Shown piece by piece: positions 1 through 7,256 of a stretch of DNA of 17,210 nucleotides. The notes below the pieces were generated by a model. That model was not told where the DNA came from. It made no database searches and worked only from the letters and a program-made list of their open reading frames with translations. This DNA is from JAJAZB01 sp964244295 (GTDB lineage: Bacteria > Bacteroidota > Bacteroidia > Cytophagales > Spirosomataceae), in NCBI GenBank assembly GCA_964244295.1, contig CAXTIG010000071.1, positions 1 to 17,210 of the forward strand, given 5' to 3'. How positions within the stretch are numbered: the first letter of the stretch is position 1; every line of letters begins with the position of its first letter. The position numbers were made by a program, and so were the translations under genes.

Positions 1-204
1 ATTGACCATCAAGTTCAGCTCATTTAGTCTAAACTAATTCAGCCCAAATACTTACCTCTAAATAGACGCTTTTTTGCCCGCTTACCTGATTGAAGCTGCC
101 ACTTCAAGGCATCCTATCGATGTTGTTGGTCGGGGTGTCAGTTGGTGACTCTTGATTGGAAGCCGGGTACTCGAGTGGCTAACTCATTTACAACCTCTCT
201 CACC

Positions 205-489
205 ATGTCATTACCAACTCAACCCTCTCTTGAGATCGCCCGCTTAGTTTCCCTACTCACCCCAACTCAACTCCGAGTTCTGGCACTCGTCTCGCTGCGA
301 TGCACAACGGCTCAGATTGCGGAGCAGACGTGTACCAGTCCGCACACGGTTCGTAAGCATCGGGAGCATCTGATTAAAAAACTGGGTCTGAATGGACAAG
401 ATGGTTTCGCTTTAGCCCTGTTTGCTTTGGATCGCCGGGAGGTGTTGGAACCCTTTACAAAATCGTATACAAGTTCAAAAAAGGGATGA
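205..489 (+). CDS. Small stand-alone LuxR-type helix-turn-helix DNA-binding protein
   Basis: This is a 94-residue protein made almost entirely of a LuxR/GerE-type helix-turn-helix at residues 18-75. It begins with the family's 'LTP' lead (LTPTQLRVLALV), has a recognition helix region around TSPHTVRKHREHLIKKLGL and ends with 'ALALFA', as in NarL-type output domains. No receiver, PAS or ligand domain is attached, so it is an orphan DNA-binding output module, presumably a transcription regulator; its targets are unknown. I chose the ATG at 205. A TTG at 142 would add 21 residues that look like neither a domain nor a signal sequence. It is separated from the next gene by about 190 bases and shows no operon partner. 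Confident in the fold, not in the role. Confidence 0.75.
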   Translation: MSLPTQPSLEIARLVSLLTPTQLRVLALVSLRCTTAQIAEQTCTSPHTVRKHREHLIKKLGLNGQDGFALALFALDRREVLEPFTKSYTSSKKG

Positions 490-491
490 GG

Positions 492-520
492 TACGTAGAA
501 AAATACGTAGTAGTTCGTAG
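492..520. repeat. Three short TACGTAG-type direct repeats downstream of the HTH gene
   Basis: TACGTAG occurs at 492-498 and 504-510, and TTCGTAG at 514-520, immediately after the stop codon of the LuxR-type gene. The first two contain the palindrome TACGTA. They could be a small operator for either neighbouring gene, or chance in AT-rich DNA. The rest of 490-678 holds no gene that I can see. Confidence 0.3.
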
Positions 521-564
521 GAAAATGGGAAGGGGCGCGTATTTTTTCTCAACGTAAGTGGCCA

Positions 565-572
565 TAGTTTTG
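565..572 (+). promoter_or_regulatory. Possible Bacteroidota -7 promoter element (TAGTTTTG)
   Basis: TAGTTTTG fits the Bacteroidota -7 consensus TAnnTTTG and lies about 105 bases ahead of the small secreted-protein gene at 679. A T-rich stretch lies at 540-547, where the -33 element would be, but a clear TTTG is missing. Weak candidate. Confidence 0.25.
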
Positions 573-678
573 AGATACTATTTCAGATAAGAAAAAGCTA
601 CCGTATCATGTGCAGTTTGCATAAGAACAAGGGGCCATTCTACGAATTAGTATTTTCAACCTTAAACCATTTTCAAAT

Positions 679-945
679 ATAAAAAACCTTATTTTGGGAG
701 TACTACTTACGAGCGGAGTATCGTTTGGCTCTCTGGGGCATGGGACTGTTAAGAAAGATTTGGCAAAACAAAACCGTCTAACCGAAGAGAAGATTCTTCA
801 GAGGGACGGGGGTGGTTGCAGGGCCACCATCACTTACAAATTGGAAACGGGCGGGAAAACCTACACCTATAAAGCATCGGCGTATCGCGCTACTTGTGAA
901 GAAGCCATTGCCGCAGCGACAGAGGATTTAATGAACATGATTTAG
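679..945 (+). CDS. Small secreted-type protein of unknown function, apparent ATA start (fallback TTG at 694)
   Basis: The frame from 679 encodes about 88 residues. It opens with a compact signal-peptide-like segment (IKNLILGVLLTSGVSFGS) followed by a basic, charged region, then a core with two cysteines (GGGCRATITY and YRATCEEAIAAA) that could form a disulfide outside the cytoplasm. No ATG precedes the mature part. The codon where a signal peptide would naturally begin is ATA at 679 (ATA AAA AAC CTT ATT). The only conventional alternative is TTG at 694, which removes the lysine and most of the hydrophobic n-region. The frame is open upstream to 625, also without ATG, GTG or TTG. I do not recognise a family. 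It is followed at once by a strong stem-loop, so it is probably its own transcription unit. The gene may be real with a rare start, or recently disabled at its start codon. Confidence 0.55.
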   Translation: MKNLILGVLLTSGVSFGSLGHGTVKKDLAKQNRLTEEKILQRDGGGCRATITYKLETGGKTYTYKASAYRATCEEAIAAATEDLMNMI

Positions 946-1015
946 TTTTTGCTTCAATGCTTGGATGAGGATTTCCTTAAATTGTTTCACCTTCATCCAA
1001 GCATTGAAGCAAGAA
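946..1015 (+). terminator. Strong stem-loop (20-bp perfect stem) after the small secreted-protein gene
   Basis: A 20-base arm at 949-968 is repeated exactly as its reverse complement at 993-1012, separated by a 24-base loop. A-U and G-U pairs extend the stem outward to 946 and 1015. It begins one base after the stop codon at 943-945 and separates the gene from the GLPGL gene at 1046. Position suggests a terminator, although the loop is long and no clean T-tract follows. Confidence 0.55.
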
Positions 1016-1045
1016 TACTCTTACGATTCTTAAAAATAAGAAAAT

Positions 1046-1858
1046 ATGAAAACGCAAGCTTTTCGTTTAGTTTATTATGAATTAAATTGTTTAAGAAAAA
1101 AAATCTTAAACAAGTTAATTTTATCTTCAGTTTGTATTAATTGCTCGATTTGCGCATACTCACAAAACTCGGTTGCATTACAGATTGATTATTTCCAAAT
1201 TTATAATTATGCACCAGAAAAAAATTTAGATACTGTTCGTTTTTCAATGTATTGTTCTGATACGGTAGCCATAATTACTAAAATAGTAAATACTGGGTTT
1301 ACAAAGAAAGAAACTCATTCAACCTCTTCTGGATTATCTCAAACATTTTCTGTACAATCAGACCAAAAAGAATATATAATTAAAAATTTTTCGACCTTAT
1401 TGATCCACTCGTCAGAATCAGTTTTTTCAAAATCATTTGATGTTTCTGATTCATTAATTCGCCCCGAATGGCAAATTAGCAAGGACAAAAAAATAATACT
1501 AAACTACCCGTGTCAGAAAGCTATTGCCACCGTTCGAGGCAGAGAATACGAAGCTTGGTTTACGGATGAAATCCCGCTGACATCAGGCCCCTGGAAACTT
1601 TGGGGGTTGCCAGGGTTGATTCTTGAAGCAAAATCTACCGATGGAGAAGTGATTTTCAAAATCAACTCTATTTCCATGAAAGCCAAGTTAAATTATGTCG
1701 ATATTCGCTCTGAACTAGACTTGCAGAGATTAAATTATTCTGAGTATTGTAAAAGATTCTTATCAAAGAAAATCCAGTTGATGAATTATGCAAAATCGCA
1801 CCCTGATGTTGAGCTAACTATCGACGTAAAGTCTATTGAATCTATTCCTGAAAAATGA
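1046..1858 (+). CDS. GLPGL family secreted protein
   Basis: This 270-residue protein belongs to the Bacteroidota GLPGL family (Porph_ging type). The signature lies in residues 166-195, ending in 'GPWKLWGLPGLILEA' with the GLPGL core at 187-191, and a conserved-looking cysteine sits upstream at 156 (NYPCQKA). The N-terminus is unusual: about 16 residues precede a signal-peptide-like stretch (KKILNKLILSSVCINCSICAYSQ, roughly 18-40), so export is likely but the true start could lie further in, although no other ATG is available. GLPGL proteins are commonly encoded beside outer-membrane barrel proteins with a carboxypeptidase-like regulatory domain, exactly as here; their molecular function is not established. 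A second, broken paralogue follows 117 bases downstream. The DNA is markedly AT-rich compared with the right two-thirds of the window. Confidence 0.85.
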   Translation: MKTQAFRLVYYELNCLRKKILNKLILSSVCINCSICAYSQNSVALQIDYFQIYNYAPEKNLDTVRFSMYCSDTVAIITKIVNTGFTKKETHSTSSGLSQTFSVQSDQKEYIIKNFSTLLIHSSESVFSKSFDVSDSLIRPEWQISKDKKIILNYPCQKAIATVRGREYEAWFTDEIPLTSGPWKLWGLPGLILEAKSTDGEVIFKINSISMKAKLNYVDIRSELDLQRLNYSEYCKRFLSKKIQLMNYAKSHPDVELTIDVKSIESIPEK

Positions 1859-1975
1859 TATTAGTTTTAATTGAGAAAATGTTTTTATGAATGAAATAAT
1901 ATGTTTTGAATAGCAAGTAAGTAATAATACATCAATGTTTTTTTTAATTTGTCAGCAATTAAAACTTAATAAAAC

Positions 1976-2743
1976 ATGAAAATATTCGTTTCTACGGCAT
2001 TGATTTTAGCAGCGTTATCAAGCGCTTTCTGTCAAAAATATCGACAAGATGTAGTTTTTGGAGTTGCTTCATACCAATATTATTTTAATATTAGGCAAAA
2101 ATACATTGATACCCTGAAGGGAACGCTTTAATTCAATACATTAGGTAGTTCTTTATTTGTAACTAAACTTAATCAAAGAAAACCCATTAGAAATTCTTTA
2201 GGAGCTTTAGTTAGTGTTACTTCGAGATTTGATAGTATGATTATATTTAAAGACATGAGTAGTAAGGCGATTTTCTTTACAAAAAATGCGTCAAAGCAAT
2301 ATTTAATTCAAGACACAATCCGTACTATCCGCTGGAATGAGACCGGTTTGCGAAAGAAAATAGCAGAATTCAATTGTATTGAAGCGAAGGGTGATTTTTC
2401 AGGAAGAACCTATACGGTCTGGTATACACCAGAAATTGCTGTTCCCTTGGGTCCTTGGAAACTTCAAGGTCTTCCAGGTTTAATTCTTGAAGCGCGCGAT
2501 GATGAAGGGGCTGTGTATTTTTCGTTTACAGGATTAAAGCTCTCTGGAAAACCAGCTATTTCTTTAACTATAAATGATTATGTAGGTAAGGGCATTTCAA
2601 AAACAGAATTTAATGAAATTTATTCTAAAGAACAGGATAAATTCAAGCGTTTGATTGAATCTTCTCCGAAAGAACCGGGTGTAAAAGTTGAAGTAATCAC
2701 GAAGCGTAGACCACCGCATTTAACTATTGAACGAGAGGAGTAA
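1976..2743 (+). pseudogene. GLPGL family gene interrupted by one in-frame TAA
   Basis: An ATG at 1976 opens a clean signal peptide (MKIFVSTALILAALSSAFCQ) and 51 codons, then a TAA at 2129-2131. Past this stop the same frame, with no frameshift, continues through 2743 and carries the full GLPGL signature (GPWKLQGLPGLILEA; core at 165-169 of the read-through numbering). The whole would be about 255 residues, a normal length for the family. The piece from the ATG at 2237 (168 residues) contains the signature but lacks a signal peptide, so it would not be exported if translated alone. Its stop lies 12 bases before the outer-membrane barrel gene, so the two were one operon. The stop may be a true recent nonsense mutation, a sequencing error, or less likely a read-through site. 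Confidence 0.8.
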
Positions 2744-2755
2744 TTCGGTCATCAC

Positions 2756-5470
2756 ATGAGGTTTAAATGTGGATGGGTTTTTTGTATTTTGAAACTATTT
2801 TTTCCACTGATTTCAGCGGGACAAATCAATATTGTTGGTACTGTAAGAAATCAATCAAATATACCTTCATCATTTATCAATATCCGTCTTTTACAAAACA
2901 GACCTAATCTATATACTATAGCCTATACACTTACTGATGGAATGGGCAAGTACCAGTTGCACATTCCCAGACATTCCGATACGCTCGAGTTAATTGCAAC
3001 TGGCTTAGGGTACGCCCCAGAAGTGAAACTTCTTCTGCCACAAGATACCATCACCCGATACGATTTTGTTTTACGCCCCCAAGCCGTTGCTCTGCGCGAA
3101 GTGATCGTGAAAGCAACGGCCCCACCGATTCGTGCTTCGCGGGATACGGTTTCCTACAAAGTTTCTGCCTTCACCAACGGTTCTGAAAAAGTGGTGGAAG
3201 ATGTGTTGCGCAAATTACCTGGTGTGCAGGTGGGTGAAGATGGAAGTTTATCCTACAAAGGAAAAAAAGTAACGAAGGTGCTGGTAGAGGGCGATGAGTT
3301 TTTCGGTACGAATTACAAATTAATTTCCCGGAATATGCCCGCTGGCGTGCTGGAGAGCGTCGAAGCCATTCAGAATTACGCGGAGAATCCACTGCTTCGG
3401 AACATCGAAGAATCTGAAAAAACGGTACTAAACCTGACCATGAAACCCGAAACCAAACGAACGACGTTTGGCAACGCACGGTTGGGTTTGGGTTTGCCGG
3501 AGCGGTACGAAGCGGGTCTGAATTTGTTTTCCCTGCACGGCAAAACGAAAGTGGGTACGGTCAGTAATGCCAACACCATCGGATACGATCCGGTGGTGGA
3601 CGTGGAATACCGGTTGGATGTTCGGGATCGCCCCCTGGCAACTGATTTTGAGACCAATCCACTTGCTCAACTTACCAACACGGGGGTGCTTAGCCCCCAC
3701 CTTCGGCCTGAACGGTACCAAACCAACCAGGCTCGGATGGGGGCATTGAATGCGACGTTACGCCCCCGACAAAATTTGAAGCTAACTTTCTGGGGCTATG
3801 GCTTTGGTGACCGCACCCGGCAGACGGTCGACGTGCTCTCCAGGTACCTGTTGCCGGGTGGGGAATTGGCCGTCCGTGATCAGCAGGATTTCGTCCGGCG
3901 GCCTCGTACCTGGAGTGGCAATGCAGAGGTATTCTGGCAACCCACGACGAAATCGTCGCTGCGAATTCGATTGCTTGGGCGTGCTGCTCGGGTGCGCCGG
4001 AGCCTCGGAGTGATGACCACGGCGCTAAACCAGACGGATCAGTTTACCGAACTAACCAGTGACCCGGCCACCGACCAGGCTTACCGAATCGAGTATGTAC
4101 GCCGATTAAACCCGTCTTGGGTGTGGGTGTCGGAAGGCCGTTACGAGTCGACTCAGCATCGCACGGATCAGTCGGTAAACTCGGGGAGGTACGCCATTTT
4201 GCCAGGGGCGTTGCCCGCTACCCGACTCGCCACGCAGGAAATCAATCTCAGCAGCAGCGCCTTCACGGCGGCATCTCGCCTTTCCGGTACGCATCGAAAC
4301 GGCACGTTTTCGATTGGGCTGAGTTTCCGACCCACATCAGGCCAATTGGTAAGCACGTTTTGGGTTTCGGACGGGCAATTGCAAATACCGCTCGATACGC
4401 CGTTTGTTAACCAGAACCGTCTCGAAAAACAAACCTGGGCGTTGGAGACGCAGGAAAATTACCGGCTTAGGAAGTGGCGTTTTTTTGTGGGCGGGGCGGT
4501 GTACAACGTTCGGCTACGGCAACGGGTGTCTGAATCAGGAGGAGGGTTTTTTCAGGAACGGTTTTTCGCTACGCCCCGACTGGGAATTGGCTACCAGCCA
4601 ACCGACCAGGCAAAAGTGGTACTGGCTTATGTTCAGCAAATCACTACTCCAAACCTGACGGAACTCAGAAACGGCTACATCCTCAGCAACTACCGAAATT
4701 TTGAACGAGGCGCTCCCGTGTTCAACCTCACTACTAACCACTTGGCTACGGTTTTATTTTCGTACAATAACCTTTATCATCAATTCCTCGGTTTTGCCAA
4801 CCTCCAGTATTTTCAAAGCAGGCAACCGTATCTGAATAGAATCTTCATTGGCCCACTCGCTACATTCAGCACGGCCGAACCCTATTTAGGCAGTAACCGA
4901 AGCCTTGCCTTCAACTCACAAGCCGATAAATATTTCAATGCCTTACGGGCACGACTTCAGGTTGGGTTCGATTACACCCGGAATCAGGTAGCCAATGGGG
5001 TGGGTGAGGGTGAAATCAGGCAAAATCAGTTGGAGACCGTGGGCGGGAAGCTGTCCTTTGTAACGGCGCTGAAAGGAGCACTTAATTTCGACGGCGGGAT
5101 TAGTCAATTTCACTCCCTGGTGGTGGCCGGAGGCGCAATCGCCGATGAAGAAAAGTTACGTTCGATCCTCACCAAAGCCTACCTGAGCGCCCGAGTACGT
5201 CCGCATGAATGGTTTTCCGCCCGAGTGAGCGCCGAATGGATTTACTTTAACGGCAATACGACCCGTACCAATGCTTTTCTGCTCGATGCTTCGGCCGAAT
5301 ACCATACCTCGAAAAGCCGCTGGTCGTTTGAGTTTTCCGCAAAAAATCTGCTCGATTCGCCCCTTGTCGCCCAAAATTCCCTGACGAATTACCTGATCTC
5401 CGAAACTCGTTTTTCACTCGTACCTCGTTTTTGGATTGCTCAGTTCGAATACAAACTGGGGACGTACTGA
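2756..5470 (+). CDS. Outer-membrane beta-barrel protein with carboxypeptidase-like regulatory domain (TonB-dependent receptor-like)
   Basis: This 904-residue protein has a signal peptide (residues 1-22, cut near ISAGQ), an N-terminal carboxypeptidase-D-like regulatory beta-sandwich (about 24-107, INIVGTVRNQSN to YDFVLRPQA), and a plug-like segment (about 112-230) with the typical VVEDVLRKLPGVQVGEDGSLSYKG... VLVEGDEFF run. The remaining 670 residues alternate aromatic and polar residues as expected of a large barrel, and end in a short strand, FEYKLGTY. This is the Bacteroidota OMP/TonB-receptor architecture usually found next to GLPGL genes. Substrate is unknown; this subgroup is not clearly a SusC-type glycan importer and no SusD-like partner is present. 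It starts 12 bases after the broken GLPGL gene, implying co-transcription. The first roughly 200 bases are AT-rich like the GLPGL genes, whereas the barrel part is GC-richer. Confidence 0.85.
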   Translation: MRFKCGWVFCILKLFFPLISAGQINIVGTVRNQSNIPSSFINIRLLQNRPNLYTIAYTLTDGMGKYQLHIPRHSDTLELIATGLGYAPEVKLLLPQDTITRYDFVLRPQAVALREVIVKATAPPIRASRDTVSYKVSAFTNGSEKVVEDVLRKLPGVQVGEDGSLSYKGKKVTKVLVEGDEFFGTNYKLISRNMPAGVLESVEAIQNYAENPLLRNIEESEKTVLNLTMKPETKRTTFGNARLGLGLPERYEAGLNLFSLHGKTKVGTVSNANTIGYDPVVDVEYRLDVRDRPLATDFETNPLAQLTNTGVLSPHLRPERYQTNQARMGALNATLRPRQNLKLTFWGYGFGDRTRQTVDVLSRYLLPGGELAVRDQQDFVRRPRTWSGNAEVFWQPTTKSSLRIRLLGRAARVRRSLGVMTTALNQTDQFTELTSDPATDQAYRIEYVRRLNPSWVWVSEGRYESTQHRTDQSVNSGRYAILPGALPATRLATQEINLSSSAFTAASRLSGTHRNGTFSIGLSFRPTSGQLVSTFWVSDGQLQIPLDTPFVNQNRLEKQTWALETQENYRLRKWRFFVGGAVYNVRLRQRVSESGGGFFQERFFATPRLGIGYQPTDQAKVVLAYVQQITTPNLTELRNGYILSNYRNFERGAPVFNLTTNHLATVLFSYNNLYHQFLGFANLQYFQSRQPYLNRIFIGPLATFSTAEPYLGSNRSLAFNSQADKYFNALRARLQVGFDYTRNQVANGVGEGEIRQNQLETVGGKLSFVTALKGALNFDGGISQFHSLVVAGGAIADEEKLRSILTKAYLSARVRPHEWFSARVSAEWIYFNGNTTRTNAFLLDASAEYHTSKSRWSFEFSAKNLLDSPLVAQNSLTNYLISETRFSLVPRFWIAQFEYKLGTY

Positions 5471-5506
5471 TGAATCAAATGTAGGAAAGGGACTACTGCG
5501 GGTTTC

Positions 5507-5532
5507 GCCGGGCCACTCAGCCCGGCTTTTTT
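5507..5532 (+). terminator. Rho-independent terminator of the barrel gene
   Basis: A 7-bp GC stem (GCCGGGC at 5507-5513, GCCCGGC at 5520-5526) with a 6-base loop is followed by six Ts. It lies 36 bases after the stop codon of the outer-membrane barrel gene. Confidence 0.9.
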
Positions 5533-5538
5533 CGATCA

Positions 5539-5562
5539 ATCGGCGGGCAAATCGGCGGGCAA
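5539..5562. repeat. Tandem duplication of a 12-mer (ATCGGCGGGCAA x2)
   Basis: Two exact, adjacent copies of ATCGGCGGGCAA lie just after the terminator, and a shorter related GGCGGGCAATCA occurs at about 5602. No function can be seen. The remainder of 5563-5697 shows no gene. Confidence 0.6.
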
Positions 5563-5697
5563 AGCCAATTCGATCTCGCCCGCTTTTTTATGCTCCTCCC
5601 AGGCGGGCAATCATCCGATGACCGGGCCGGTTATCACGGGCTGGTTGTGAAAATAGAGGAATCCCGCGTGTTTTGAGCAACCAATTCAACAAAAACG

Positions 5698-5916
5698 ATG
5701 AACCTCATTTCCATCCTCATCGGCCTAGTCGCCCTAATCGTGGCGCTGGTCGGATTGATTCCCCTGGTGGGCATTGTCAACTGGATCGCCATCCCGATTG
5801 CCCTGGTCGGGCTGCTCGTCGGAACGTTCGCGGTAGCGAAATCCGGGCGGAATTTCAACCTCATCGTGCTAGGGATTGCCGTGGTACGGCTGTTTCTAGG
5901 TGGGGGAATTCTTTAA
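5698..5916 (+). CDS. Small two-helix membrane protein
   Basis: This 72-residue protein is almost wholly hydrophobic. One or two helices lie at about residues 3-24 and 27-47 (with a short GIVNW turn), then a basic turn (AKSGRNFN) and a final hydrophobic segment at about 54-70 ending in LFLGGGIL. Charge placement suggests two to three membrane passes. Proteins of this size and pattern are frequent in Bacteroidota but I know no assigned function. It is flanked by terminators at 5507-5532 and 5935-5963, so it is monocistronic. The ATG at 5698 is preceded by an A-rich tract (CAACAAAAACG), common ahead of Bacteroidota starts where Shine-Dalgarno sequences are weak. Confidence 0.7.
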   Translation: MNLISILIGLVALIVALVGLIPLVGIVNWIAIPIALVGLLVGTFAVAKSGRNFNLIVLGIAVVRLFLGGGIL

Positions 5917-5934
5917 ACACCCATCACGTCGTGG

Positions 5935-5963
5935 AAAGCCGGGTTAGCCAACCCGGCTTTTTT
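5935..5963 (+). terminator. Rho-independent terminator after the small membrane-protein gene
   Basis: The stem AGCCGGGTT (5937-5945) pairs with AACCCGGCT (5950-5958) around a 4-base loop and runs straight into Ts. A-T pairs extend it to 5935. It lies about 18 bases after the stop codon. Confidence 0.9.
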
Positions 5964-5975
5964 CGTTCCACCCCG

Positions 5976-5983
5976 TATCTTTG
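5976..5983 (+). promoter_or_regulatory. Bacteroidota -7 promoter element for the oxygenase gene
   Basis: TATCTTTG matches TAnnTTTG exactly and lies 46 bases ahead of the ATG at 6030, between the upstream terminator and the gene. No clear -33 TTTG is visible at the usual spacing. Transcription would begin near 5989, giving a leader of about 40 bases. Confidence 0.5.
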
Positions 5984-6029
5984 TTCAGGCAACAACCAGC
6001 AACGACAAACCAAAAATCCATCAATCGGC

Positions 6030-7034
6030 ATGATCCCCGCAGCCACCCCGACCGTCGAACTCCAACTCCTCAACGAAATTCCTTCGCTCGACCTGGCCGA
6101 TTTTACCTCCGGCGACCCGGCTCGGAAACAGAAGTTCGTGGCTGACCTGGGCGCGGCGTTCCACAACATCGGCTTCGTGGCCATTAAAAACCACGGGCTC
6201 ACCGCCGAGATCCAGAAAGACCTCTACGAGGCTATTCAGAAGTTTTTCTTTTCGCCCGACGACCTGAAGCAGCAATACGATTTGCCTGGGATGGCCGGGC
6301 AGCGGGGCTACACCGGCAAGGGCCGCGAAACGGCGAAGGGGAACAAAGTGGCCGATCTGAAGGAATTTTACCACGTCGGGCAGCCGCACCCGACGGAAGA
6401 CGACGGCGACCCGATTTGGCAACAGCACACCCGCAACGTGTTCCCGACGGAGATTCCTGAGTTTGAAGAACACACCCTGAAAACATTCCGCACGTTTGAG
6501 AAGGCGGGTAAAATCCTGCTCCGCGCCATCGCGCTGTACCTAGAATTGCCGGAAGATTATTTTGAAGACAAAGTCCGCCACGGCAACTCCATTCTGCGGG
6601 CGCTGCACTACTTCCCGCTCGACCCGGTCACGACGCCCGACGGGGCCGTGCGCGCCGCCGCCCACGGCGATATCAACTTGATCACGCTGCTGATGGGGGC
6701 CAGCGCCGAGGGCCTTGAAGTGCTGCGCCGCGACGGGGTTTGGATTGGCATCACCGCCCTGCCCGACCAGATCATCGTCAACGTGGGCGATATGCTCGAC
6801 CGGCTCACCAACCACAAACTCAAATCGACGATTCACCAGGTGGTCAACCCGCCCCGTGAAAAACTGGCTACCTCGCGCTTTTCGGTTCCGTTTTTCATGC
6901 ATCCCCGCGCCGAAATGGACCTGACCTGTCTCGACTCCTGCGTGGACGCCGAACACCCCAAACTCTACGTCGATATGACCGCCGGAGAATTTCTGGACGA
7001 GCGACTGGTGGAGTTGGGGTTGAAGAAAAAATAG
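6030..7034 (+). CDS. Isopenicillin N synthase-family Fe(II)/2-oxoglutarate-dependent oxygenase
   Basis: This 334-residue cytosolic enzyme has the two parts of the family. The N-terminal DIOX_N-like region (residues 17-110) includes IPSLDLADF and FHNIGFVAIKNHGL. The C-terminal jelly-roll core carries the iron triad His212-x-Asp214 (AAHGDINLITLL) and His269 (KSTIHQVVNP). The co-substrate motif R-x-S is Arg283/Ser285 (TSRFSVPFF), which supports 2-oxoglutarate use rather than the IPNS reaction itself. The family hydroxylates or desaturates small molecules; the substrate cannot be read from the sequence and no biosynthetic neighbours are present. The ATG at 6030 starts just before the conserved N-terminal domain; an upstream in-frame extension to 5673 crosses a terminator and another gene and is rejected. 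It is convergent with the gene at 7257-7646. Confidence 0.88.
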   Translation: MIPAATPTVELQLLNEIPSLDLADFTSGDPARKQKFVADLGAAFHNIGFVAIKNHGLTAEIQKDLYEAIQKFFFSPDDLKQQYDLPGMAGQRGYTGKGRETAKGNKVADLKEFYHVGQPHPTEDDGDPIWQQHTRNVFPTEIPEFEEHTLKTFRTFEKAGKILLRAIALYLELPEDYFEDKVRHGNSILRALHYFPLDPVTTPDGAVRAAAHGDINLITLLMGASAEGLEVLRRDGVWIGITALPDQIIVNVGDMLDRLTNHKLKSTIHQVVNPPREKLATSRFSVPFFMHPRAEMDLTCLDSCVDAEHPKLYVDMTAGEFLDERLVELGLKKK

Positions 7035-7062
7035 ACGTTGCCCGGCAGTTTCTCGGAAATCC

Positions 7063-7169
7063 CGTTGTCATCCCGACGCAGGAGGGATCTCGTCGGGGTA
7101 CCTGACACTCGGCTACCGGCAAGGGATTTGGTAGGCCAACGAGATCCCTCCTTCGTCGGGATGACAACG
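7063..7169. repeat. 31-bp imperfect inverted repeat (intergenic palindromic element)
   Basis: The arm at 7063-7093 is the reverse complement of 7139-7169 with one mismatch in 31. The arms start CGTTGTCATCCCGACG and continue AGGAGGGATCTCGT. The 45-base centre holds further partial symmetry. It sits between the convergent oxygenase and small secreted-protein genes. It resembles high-copy palindromic repeats dispersed in Bacteroidota intergenic regions; copy number cannot be judged from one window. Confidence 0.8.
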
Positions 7170-7204
7170 TCGGTTTTGAAATTCTTTAGCCGCTCCGCTA
7201 CAAT

Positions 7205-7238
7205 AAAAAGGCATCCCATACGCATGAGATGCCTTTTT
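7205..7238. terminator. Bidirectional terminator between convergent genes
   Basis: AAAAAGGCATC (7205-7215) pairs with GATGCCTTTTT (7228-7238) around a 12-base loop. The A-tract on one side and T-tract on the other allow termination in both directions, which suits the convergent genes ending at 7034 and 7257. Confidence 0.85.
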
Positions 7239-7256
7239 TGCGGGAAGAAAACCCAC

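Noticed and set aside
1859..1975. Possible -7 elements (ATATGTTTTG, TTTAATTTG) ahead of the broken GLPGL gene
   Set aside because: Spacing within the motif is off by one base in each case and the region is too AT-rich for such matches to mean much.
4117..4410. Several short open frames on both strands within the barrel gene
   Set aside because: All are shadows of the 904-codon barrel frame and show no signal, domain or start context.
5673..6029. N-terminal extension of the oxygenase frame
   Set aside because: It would cross the small membrane-protein gene, its terminator and a -7 promoter element; the family domain begins just after ATG 6030.
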